Shown here one piece after another: positions 1 to 5,106 of a stretch of 9,777 nucleotides of DNA (position 1 is its first letter; the number at the start of each line of letters is the position of its first letter). Position numbers and translations under genes: made by a program. The notes below the pieces were generated by a model. That model saw only the letters and a program-made list of their open reading frames with translations. It was not told the DNA's origin and did no database searches. The DNA comes from Oscillospiraceae bacterium (GTDB taxonomy: Bacteria; Bacillota; Clostridia; Oscillospirales; Oscillospiraceae): NCBI GenBank assembly GCA_029065305.1, contig JAIEIQ010000377.1, positions 1 to 9,777 of the forward strand, given 5' to 3'.

Positions 1-767
1 GCCACGGCCAGGGTGGCGGCGGAGGACATGGTGCCCACGGCGGTGAGGTAGGCGGGGCCGTAGTGCTTCACCACCTCCACGGCGCTCCGGCCGGAGTAGA
101 CCCCGGCGAAGCCGTACAGCACGGCCATCCAGACGTAGTGGCCCGCCATGACGATGACGATAGCCAGCAGGAAGGCGGGGAACTGCTTGGTGATGGTGCC
201 GTCATAGCTCAGGCCGCAGAAGGTCAGGGCGATGAAGAAGGGCAGAACGGGGATGACCACCTTCTTCACAACGCTCAGGACAATATTCTGGAACTCCTGG
301 AGCAGGGCGGCAACGGTCCTGGCTTTGGTCCACACAGCGGCCAGGCCGATGAGCACGGAGAACACCAGCGCGCTCATCACGGGCATAATCTGGGGGATAT
401 CCAGCTGGAACGCCACGCCGGGCAGCTCCTTGAGTCCTTCCATGCTGCTGACGATGGGCAGGTGGGGCACCAGAATATACCCGGCCGCCATGGACATGAG
501 GGTGGCCAGCACCGTGCTGACATAGGCGGCGATGATCGCCACCATCAGCATCCGGGTGGCGTTGGAGCCCATCTTGGTGATGGAGGGCGCGATAAAGCCG
601 ATGACAATCAGGGGGACGCAGAACATAATGAGCTGGTTGAGCACGTACTTCAGTGTAACCACGATGACCATGGCCTTCTCCGGCAGAAACAGACCGGCGG
701 CGATGCCAACGATGATGCCGATGAGCAGTTTCAGGGGCAGGCTCATGCCTTTCTTTTCCGCTGCCAT
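1..767 (-). CDS. Dicarboxylate/amino-acid:cation symporter (DAACS family), N-terminal part; C-terminus beyond left edge
   Basis: This is an inner-membrane secondary transporter of the DAACS/SLC1 (GltP, GltPh, SstT) family, which imports acidic amino acids, dicarboxylates or small neutral amino acids with Na+ or H+. The visible 255 residues contain hydrophobic segments near 10-28, 33-60, 73-100, 127-147, 164-184 and 197-222. They end in GTMSSAATLAV (245-255), which corresponds to the serine-rich re-entrant hairpin 1 of the family. The translocation core (TM7, hairpin 2, TM8) is cut off by the window edge. The ATG at 767 is preceded by GGAAGG at a 9-nt spacing. The gene lies 100 bp downstream of the cysteine desulfidase gene on the same strand with no terminator between, so the two are probably co-transcribed. 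That suggests cysteine, serine or a related amino acid as substrate, but this is inference: the family assignment is firm and the substrate is not. Confidence 0.9.
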   Translation of the reverse strand, partial: MAAEKKGMSLPLKLLIGIIVGIAAGLFLPEKAMVIVVTLKYVLNQLIMFCVPLIVIGFIAPSITKMGSNATRMLMVAIIAAYVSTVLATLMSMAAGYILVPHLPIVSSMEGLKELPGVAFQLDIPQIMPVMSALVFSVLIGLAAVWTKARTVAALLQEFQNIVLSVVKKVVIPVLPFFIALTFCGLSYDGTITKQFPAFLLAIVIVMAGHYVWMAVLYGFAGVYSGRSAVEVVKHYGPAYLTAVGTMSSAATLAV

Positions 768-849
768 ACTAAAAATCCTTCCTTTCCGTATTGACACACA
801 AAACAACGCTTTCCCGGACGCTCTGTTTCAGCATATGCGCGCCGGGGCC

Positions 850-863
850 CCCGCATACGCGGG
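850..863 (-). other. Small intergenic hairpin between cyuA and the symporter gene
   Basis: A 5-bp stem, CCCGC with GCGGG around a 4-nt loop, starts a few bases after the cyuA stop codon. No T-run follows it in the direction of transcription, so it is not a convincing terminator. It could at most protect mRNA ends or modulate read-through into the symporter gene. No promoter was recognised in the rest of the 100-bp gap. Confidence 0.3.
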
Positions 864-867
864 ATGT

Positions 868-2163
868 TTACGCCTTGGGGGGCTGGCCGGTCATAATGCG
901 TATGATCTCCCTGTCGGTTTCCCGCATCCCCAGACGGCCCAGACGGCCAATGTTGGCGATAGTCTCCTCTACCCCCTTTGCCACGATGCCTTCGCCGCCC
1001 CGGAACTGCTGGCTGCTGCGGAACATATTGTAGCCCAGGATGCCCGCGTCCACCGCGGCGGCGATCTTGGCCGCGCAGGAGGGCTTGGCCCCGTCGCAGA
1101 TCATGCCGGAGATGGTGGCCAGGGCGTTGACCAGGGTGTGGGCCACCTCCCGGAAGCCGCCGCCCTGGAGCCAGGAGATGGCGGCGCCCGCGCCGCACCC
1201 GGCGCTGACCGCCCCGCAGTAGGCGCTCAAACGACCGATGCCGGTCTTCATGTGGATGGTCAGCAGATCGCTGAGGGTCACGGCCCGGACCATGGTGTCG
1301 TGGTCCGCCTTCAGCTCCTTGGCGTACTCAATGACCGGCACCGAGGCGGTGATGCCCTGGTTGCCGCTGCCGGAGACGATGATCACCGGCTTCTCACAGC
1401 CGCTCATCCGGGCGTCGGAGCCCGCCGCGGCCATGGCCCGGGCCCGGATCTTGATGTCGTTCCCGTAGTGCTCCAAAAGGACCTTGCCGATGTTGGCGCC
1501 CCAGTCGTTGGTAATGCCGTCCTGGGCGATGGCGTAGTTGTAGTTGATCTGCCGCTCCACCATCTCCCGCACGTCGTCCACATCCATGGTGTTGACAAAG
1601 TCCACAATGCCCTCCACGGACAGGCAGCTGCGGTCGGTGAGGCCCTCGGAGCTGCCGGAGGCCGTCACGGTCCCGGACCGGAGCAGCACCTCGCCGTTTT
1701 TCTCAATGAGCACAATATTGGTGTGGTAGTCGGCGATGCGCAGGCGCACGCTGTCCTCCCCTGCCGTCAGGGTCAGGATGATGTCAAAGACCACATCCCC
1801 CTCCGCCGGGGCCACCCGGATAACGCCCCGGTCCAGATAGGCGCGGATCTCCTCCTTCTGCCCGTCGGAAACCTGGGCGATGACCTCCAGAATCCTCCCC
1901 GCCTGCCCGGCCACCACGCCGGCGGCAGCGGCGGCCTCAATGCCCTTGAGCCCGCCGGTGTTGGGGACCACAACGCTCTTGACGTTCTTGATAATGTTCC
2001 CGCTGGCCTCCACCAGCACGCGCTCCGGCAGCACCCCCAGGATCTCCCGGGCCTTGGCCGCGCCGTAGGCGATGGCGATGGGCTCGGTACAGCCCATCGC
2101 GGGAACCAGCTCCTCCCGCAGAATCTGCACATAGTGGCGGTAGCGCGGATCTGTCTTCTCCAC
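868..2163 (-). CDS. cyuA: L-cysteine desulfidase (CyuA/CdsB, former UPF0597 / serine dehydratase alpha-like family)
   Basis: This cytoplasmic [4Fe-4S] enzyme family splits L-cysteine into pyruvate, ammonia and sulfide without PLP. The 431-residue product has the usual family length and begins with the characteristic ELVPAMGCTEP segment (18-28), placing a cysteine at 25. Further conserved-looking cysteines are C316 and C323 (YCGAVSAGCGAGAA) and C356 and C363 (ICDGAKPSC). In the archaeal MJ1025 enzyme, three cysteines in such positions hold the iron-sulfur cluster. A glycine-rich GSGNQG lies at 265-270. The start is GTG at 2163, chosen because AGGAGG sits 7 nt upstream and the protein then starts like its relatives. 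A near-consensus promoter lies ~110 bp upstream with two dyads in the leader, so expression is probably controlled. The symporter gene downstream suggests an uptake-plus-breakdown operon. Some relatives were long annotated as serine dehydratase alpha-like, so activity on serine or another amino acid is possible. Confidence 0.9.
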   Translation of the reverse strand: MEKTDPRYRHYVQILREELVPAMGCTEPIAIAYGAAKAREILGVLPERVLVEASGNIIKNVKSVVVPNTGGLKGIEAAAAAGVVAGQAGRILEVIAQVSDGQKEEIRAYLDRGVIRVAPAEGDVVFDIILTLTAGEDSVRLRIADYHTNIVLIEKNGEVLLRSGTVTASGSSEGLTDRSCLSVEGIVDFVNTMDVDDVREMVERQINYNYAIAQDGITNDWGANIGKVLLEHYGNDIKIRARAMAAAGSDARMSGCEKPVIIVSGSGNQGITASVPVIEYAKELKADHDTMVRAVTLSDLLTIHMKTGIGRLSAYCGAVSAGCGAGAAISWLQGGGFREVAHTLVNALATISGMICDGAKPSCAAKIAAAVDAGILGYNMFRSSQQFRGGEGIVAKGVEETIANIGRLGRLGMRETDREIIRIMTGQPPKA

Positions 2164-2216
2164 CGTCTGTCCTCCTCTCTCCTCTTTCGCTTCTCACGTT
2201 TTCGTGTTCGCCCGGC

Positions 2217-2244
2217 ACGGCGGACCCCCTGCGGAGCCCGCCGT
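2217..2244 (-). promoter_or_regulatory. Strong leader hairpin in the cyuA 5' UTR
   Basis: On the minus-strand RNA, a 12-bp stem (7 perfect outer pairs ACGGCGG/CCGCCGU, then five inner pairs including G-U wobbles) closes a GCAG tetraloop. It lies between the predicted transcription start (~2273) and the ribosome binding site. No U-run follows, so as drawn it is not a terminator. It may stabilise the transcript or belong to a leader switch. I do not recognise it as a known riboswitch. Confidence 0.5.
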
Positions 2245-2249
2245 CCAGT

Positions 2250-2275
2250 TTGTGCAATCTGTAACAATCGCACAA
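2250..2275 (-). promoter_or_regulatory. 26-bp imperfect dyad at the cyuA transcription start (candidate operator)
   Basis: TTGTGC and GCACAA form perfect 6-bp arms around a 14-bp centre that is itself partly symmetrical. The dyad covers roughly -2 to +24 relative to the start predicted from the promoter at 2280-2308. This is a classic place for a repressor to block initiation; on RNA it could also be a 5'-terminal hairpin. No regulator gene is adjacent, so the binding protein is unknown. Confidence 0.5.
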
Positions 2276-2279
2276 GCTG

Positions 2280-2308
2280 AGTGTACCATCGCAGGGCAGA
2301 ATTGTCAA
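2280..2308 (-). promoter_or_regulatory. Sigma-A promoter for cyuA-symporter operon
   Basis: Read on the minus strand, a perfect -35 box TTGACA (2308-2303) is separated by 17 bp from TACACT (2285-2280). The latter is preceded by TGG, giving an extended -10. The predicted start is near 2273, leaving a ~110-nt leader before the GTG at 2163. Confidence 0.75.
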
Positions 2309-2326
2309 GTGGGCGGCAGGCCCCAC

Positions 2327-2355
2327 TGGACAAAGGCCCCGGGGTTTGGTACAAT
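2327..2355 (+). promoter_or_regulatory. Sigma-A promoter for the amylosucrase gene
   Basis: TGGACA (2327-2332) and TACAAT (2350-2355) are 17 bp apart, each one base from consensus, with TGG forming an extended -10. The predicted start is near 2362, about 60 nt before the ATG at 2421. This start excludes translation from the upstream in-frame ATG at 2346. The promoter is divergent from the cyuA promoter, with only 18 bp between the two -35 boxes. Confidence 0.75.
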
Positions 2356-2374
2356 GGTCTGGGAAAAGGGAAAG

Positions 2375-2394
2375 CGCCTCCCCCGGGGGAGGCG
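2375..2394 (+). promoter_or_regulatory. Perfect 20-bp palindrome in the amylosucrase leader
   Basis: CGCCTCCCCC is followed directly by its exact reverse complement, centred on a CCCGGG site, ~12 nt after the predicted transcription start and before the AAAGGAG ribosome binding site (2404-2410). It could be an operator or a very stable 5' hairpin. No T-run follows, so it is not a terminator. Confidence 0.5.
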
Positions 2395-2420
2395 AACCTG
2401 CCAAAAGGAGTGTTTGCGCC

Positions 2421-4340
2421 ATGAAAAAGGCAAAAACGACCATCAAAACAGAGGCCGGCCGGGAAAAGGCGGTCCCGGAGAGCTTAACAGATTTTGAACG
2501 CCGCCTGAACCGGCACCACGACGAGCTCCAGTGGCTCTACCGCGAGCTCTACCACAACGACGAGGGCGCCTTCCGCTACTTCCTGGAGATGCTCCGCCGG
2601 TGCTGGGGGGAGCGGAAGGAGGACCTGCGCCGCCAGGACGCGGTCCGGGAGGCGGACCCCAACTGGTACCGCCGCCGGGAGCTGCTGGGGATGATGCTGT
2701 ATGTCAAAGCCTTCGCCGGGGATCTGCGGGGGGTGAAGAGGAAGCTGCCCTACCTCAAGTCCTGCGGGGTGAACTACCTCCACCTGATGCCCCTGTTAGC
2801 CAGCCCCAAGGGACGCAGCGACGGGGGCTACGCCGTCAGCGACTTCCGGCAGGTCCAGAGCGGGCTGGGAACCATGGAGGACCTGGAGGCGCTGGCCGAC
2901 GCCTGCCGGGCGGAGGGGATGAGCGTCTGCCTGGACTTCGTGATGAACCACACCAGCGAGGACCACGAGTGGGCGAAAAGGGCCCGGGCCGGCGAGCCGG
3001 GCTGGAGGGACCGGTACTTCTTTTACGACAGCTGGGACATCCCCCGGGAGTTTGAGAAGACGGTGCCCCAGGTGTTCCCCACCACCGCCCCGGGCAGCTT
3101 CACCTGGCTGGAGGACTGCCGGCAGGTGGTGATGACCAGCTTCTATCCCTACCAGTGGGATCTGAACTACGCCAACCCGGTGGTCTTCAACGACATGACG
3201 GAGAACATGCTCTACCTGGCTAACCGGGGCATCGACGTTATCCGTCTGGACGCCATCCCCTACATATGGAAGCAGCTGGGCACCGACTGCCGCAACCTGC
3301 CCCAGGTCCACACCCTGGCCCGGATGCTGCGCATGGTCTGCGAGATCGTCTGCCCCAGCGTGCTGCTGCTGGGGGAGGTGGTGATGGAGCCGGTGAAGGT
3401 GGCCCCCTACTTCGGCACCCCCGAGAAGCCGGAGTGCCACATGCTCTACAACGTGACCACCATGGCTACCACCTGGCACACCCTGGCAACCGGGGACGCG
3501 TCCCTGCTCCGGCACCAGATGGAGATCGTGTGCTCCCTGCCCAAGGACTTTCTGTTTTTAAACTACCTGCGCTGCCACGACGACATCGGCTGGGGGCTGG
3601 ACTACGGCTGGCTGAACCAGCACTTCGGCACGGACCAGGTGGCCCACAAGAAGTACCTCAACGACTACTTCACCGGCAAATGGCCCGGCAGCTCCGCCCG
3701 GGGCGAGCTCTACAACGACGACCCCCGGCTGGGGGACGCCCGGCTGTGCGGTACCACCGCCTCCCTGTGCGGGGTGGAGGCCGCCGTCTATAAGCGGGAC
3801 CCCTTCAAGCTGGAGCAGGCCATAGCCTGCGATCTGACCCTCCACGCCTGGATGCTCTCCCAGAGCGGCATCCCGGTCATTTACAGCGGCGACGAGGTGG
3901 GACAGCTCAACGACTACACCTACCACGACGACCCGGAGAAGCGGGAGGACAGCCGGTATATCCACCGGGGGGACTTCCAGTGGGAGCTGGCCAAGCACCG
4001 GGGCCGCAAAAGCACCCGCCAGGGCAAGCAGTTCCAGAGCCTGCGCCGCATGGAGGAGCTGCGCTCGGCGGAGCCCTGCTTCGACGCGGACGCGGACGTG
4101 TGGGTGGAGGAGAGCGGAAGCCGGCATGTGCTGGCCCTGGTCCGGCGGAAGGGGAACCGGGAGCTGGTGTGCCTGTTCAACTTCAGCAGCCAGTTCGTCA
4201 CCGCCGGTGTGGACCGGGACGGGGGCTACACGGAGCTGATGTACGGCACCCACCGGGATCAGATCCGCTCCATCCAGCTCTGGCCAACCAGCTTTGAGTG
4301 GCTCCTGCGGAACGAGGAGGAGCCGCCTGCGCAGGTGTAA
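2421..4340 (+). CDS. Amylosucrase-type glucosyltransferase (GH13 subfamily 4)
   Basis: Amylosucrase transfers the glucosyl unit of sucrose to an alpha-1,4-glucan and releases fructose. The 639-residue length matches the ~636 of the Neisseria polysaccharea enzyme. An N-terminal helical domain is followed by the (beta/alpha)8 barrel from about residue 90 and a C-terminal beta domain from ~550. Visible GH13 motifs are DFVMNH (172-177), RLDA with nucleophile D277, LGEVV with acid/base E319, and CHDD with transition-state stabiliser D387. Residues matching sucrose contacts of the Neisseria enzyme (from memory) are D134 and R512 (salt bridge), H177, F241, Q245, R275, H386, D388 and R441. No signal peptide is seen, so it should act in the cytoplasm. 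The ATG at 2421 was chosen because AAAGGAG precedes it by 10 nt and the predicted transcription start lies downstream of the earlier in-frame ATG. No sucrose transporter or fructokinase is nearby. Sucrose hydrolases of the same subfamily share these motifs and remain an alternative. Confidence 0.92.
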   Translation: MKKAKTTIKTEAGREKAVPESLTDFERRLNRHHDELQWLYRELYHNDEGAFRYFLEMLRRCWGERKEDLRRQDAVREADPNWYRRRELLGMMLYVKAFAGDLRGVKRKLPYLKSCGVNYLHLMPLLASPKGRSDGGYAVSDFRQVQSGLGTMEDLEALADACRAEGMSVCLDFVMNHTSEDHEWAKRARAGEPGWRDRYFFYDSWDIPREFEKTVPQVFPTTAPGSFTWLEDCRQVVMTSFYPYQWDLNYANPVVFNDMTENMLYLANRGIDVIRLDAIPYIWKQLGTDCRNLPQVHTLARMLRMVCEIVCPSVLLLGEVVMEPVKVAPYFGTPEKPECHMLYNVTTMATTWHTLATGDASLLRHQMEIVCSLPKDFLFLNYLRCHDDIGWGLDYGWLNQHFGTDQVAHKKYLNDYFTGKWPGSSARGELYNDDPRLGDARLCGTTASLCGVEAAVYKRDPFKLEQAIACDLTLHAWMLSQSGIPVIYSGDEVGQLNDYTYHDDPEKREDSRYIHRGDFQWELAKHRGRKSTRQGKQFQSLRRMEELRSAEPCFDADADVWVEESGSRHVLALVRRKGNRELVCLFNFSSQFVTAGVDRDGGYTELMYGTHRDQIRSIQLWPTSFEWLLRNEEEPPAQV

Positions 4341-4344
4341 GGTG

Positions 4345-4384
4345 TAAAATACAAGGGAGGAGAACCGGTGGTTCTCCTCCCTTG
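4345..4384 (-). terminator. Perfect 15-bp hairpin shared by convergent amylosucrase and toxin-antitoxin genes
   Basis: Arms 4352-4366 and 4370-4384 are perfectly complementary around a 3-nt loop. For minus-strand transcripts the stem runs into a U-rich tail (TATTTTA, 4351-4345), making a good intrinsic terminator for the antitoxin operon. For the plus-strand amylosucrase mRNA no T-run follows the hairpin, so it may work poorly in that direction or act only as a 3' end protector. The right arm touches the point where the toxin sequence breaks off. Confidence 0.75.
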
Positions 4385-4469
4385 CCGCATCCTGGTTCAG
4401 CACCTTCTTGTCCTGCGTCTGCCAGTACAGATAATCCTCCCAGGCCCTATCTTCCCACAGCAGCCGCAT
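4385..4469 (-). pseudogene. Truncated YoeB/Txe-family toxin (N-terminal fragment only)
   Basis: The reading frame starts MRLLWEDRAWEDYLYWQTQD and continues with KKVLNQ. This closely matches the N-terminus of YoeB/Txe mRNA interferases, whose canonical start is M-L-W-W-DYLYWQ-DKK. Homology stops after ~26 codons. The full toxin has ~85-90 residues, and its catalytic residues (the conserved Glu, Arg and C-terminal His-Tyr) lie in the lost part. Beyond that point the frame stays open by chance, running through the terminator hairpin and antisense into the amylosucrase gene. The ATG overlaps the antitoxin stop codon (TGATG), the usual translational coupling of such operons. The break falls within a few bases of the hairpin arm, consistent with a deletion that removed the toxin 3' end. 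The product cannot be an active ribosome-dependent nuclease. Confidence 0.8.
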
Positions 4470-4726
4470 CAGTCCGCCTCAATCAAGTCGTGCTCCGCAA
4501 AATGGGCCGTTCCATCCTTTACGTCCCGCATGATGTTTTCCAGATGGCGGAGATTGCTTTCCGAATAAAACGGATCGACAGACAACTCGAACGGAATACG
4601 TCCCTCCCTGGCAACCTTGCGCAGGAATACATTGATAGCTGTGGACATACTCAGACCAATCTCATTCAAAGTTCGTTCCGCGCCGCGCTTCACATCATCG
4701 TCAACCCGCAGACTGATCTGCGCCAT
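4469..4726 (-). CDS. RelB/DinJ-family antitoxin (type II toxin-antitoxin)
   Basis: The 85-residue product has the N-terminal ribbon-helix-helix of RelB/DinJ antitoxins (AQISLRVDDDVKRGAE, then the GLSMSTAINVFLRK helix). Its C-terminal toxin-neutralising half is also typical (RIPFEL, DPFYSESNLRHLENI, HDLIEAD). The family blocks a RelE/YoeB-fold mRNA interferase and represses its own operon. The ATG at 4726 was chosen because AGGAG precedes it by 8 nt and the RHH domain starts there; an in-frame extension to 4780 would overlap the promoter. The stop overlaps the ATG of the toxin fragment. With the toxin truncated this antitoxin is orphaned here; it could still neutralise a related toxin elsewhere or act as a repressor. 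Base composition is visibly more AT-rich than the neighbouring genes, which fits horizontal acquisition. Confidence 0.9.
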   Translation of the reverse strand: MAQISLRVDDDVKRGAERTLNEIGLSMSTAINVFLRKVAREGRIPFELSVDPFYSESNLRHLENIMRDVKDGTAHFAEHDLIEAD

Positions 4727-4751
4727 AGCGACCACTCCTTTCTCAGCGTCT

Positions 4752-4780
4752 AGTATACCACATCTGTACACAAAATACAA
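4752..4780 (-). promoter_or_regulatory. Promoter/operator of the antitoxin operon
   Basis: On the minus strand an extended -10, TGG followed by TATACT (4757-4752), lies 17 bp from a weak -35 TTGTAT (4780-4775). The predicted start is near 4745, about 19 nt before the antitoxin ATG. Short palindromes TGTACA and GTATAC lie in and beside the promoter, where an RHH antitoxin would be expected to bind for autoregulation. The stretch is very AT-rich. Confidence 0.6.
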
Positions 4781-4809
4781 GCAAAATAATATACAACTGC
4801 TTCTTATGC

Positions 4810-4842
4810 AAAGAGGCCCCGCTTCATTGGCGGAGCCTCTTT
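4810..4842 (-). terminator. Intrinsic terminator after the XRE regulator gene
   Basis: On the minus-strand RNA a 13-bp stem with one U-G wobble (AAAGAGGCUCCGC pairing with GCGGGGCCUCUUU) closes a 7-nt loop 8 bp past the stop codon. The U-tail is short (UUU inside the stem base). On the plus strand the stem ends in TTTT, so it might also work in reverse. Confidence 0.65.
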
Positions 4843-4849
4843 TCTGTAT

Positions 4850-5092
4850 CTATTTCCGGTATTCCAGCAGATCGCCCGGCTGACAGTCCAGGACAAAGCA
4901 CAAGCGGGCGAGAATATCCAAATCCATCTTTTCAACCTCGCCCTGATACCATTTATCGACCACCTCAAACCGGACACCAATGCGCTTTGCCACCTGGTTG
5001 CGGTTGAGGCCTCGACGGTCCATCCGCTCCCGCAGGCGCAGTCTGACCGCACCGTAATCCCGAACAAGCAAAATACTGTCGCACATATTCAC
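4850..5092 (-). CDS. Small XRE/Cro-type helix-turn-helix regulator
   Basis: The 80-residue product is essentially one Cro/C1-type DNA-binding domain. A first helix lies around VRLRLRERMDRRG (17-28), the HTH around NRNQVAKRIGVRFEVVDKWY (30-49), and the typical end LARLCFVLDCQPGDLLEY (61-78) resembles other single-domain Firmicute XRE proteins. No ligand-binding or peptidase domain is present. The start is uncertain: GTG at 5092 or ATG two codons later at 5086, neither with a good Shine-Dalgarno sequence. It begins only 14-20 bp after prfB and has no clear promoter, so it is probably co-transcribed with prfB. Its target is unknown. It sits beside the toxin-antitoxin remnant, but a terminator and separate promoter divide them, so I do not treat it as part of that module. 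Confidence 0.8.
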   Translation of the reverse strand: MNMCDSILLVRDYGAVRLRLRERMDRRGLNRNQVAKRIGVRFEVVDKWYQGEVEKMDLDILARLCFVLDCQPGDLLEYRK

Positions 5093-5106
5093 TTAGCTGT
5101 CAAATT

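Noticed and set aside
532..2280. Long plus-strand open frame (582 codons) opposite cyuA and the symporter gene
   Set aside because: It is low-complexity Gly/Ala/His/Asp-rich text with no start signal, lying antisense to two recognised genes; it is a by-product of high GC.
2346..2420. Upstream in-frame ATG extending the amylosucrase by 25 residues
   Set aside because: It lies within the predicted promoter, upstream of the predicted transcription start, has no ribosome binding site and would translate through a perfect palindrome.
3558..4469. 303-codon minus-strand frame that begins with the YoeB N-terminus
   Set aside because: Only the first ~26 codons are toxin; the rest crosses a terminator hairpin and is antisense to amylosucrase, so it is not a genuine fusion protein.
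4845..5092. XRE regulator as a third component of the toxin-antitoxin module
   Set aside because: A terminator hairpin (4810-4842) and a separate antitoxin promoter divide them, and the regulator is closely spaced with prfB instead.
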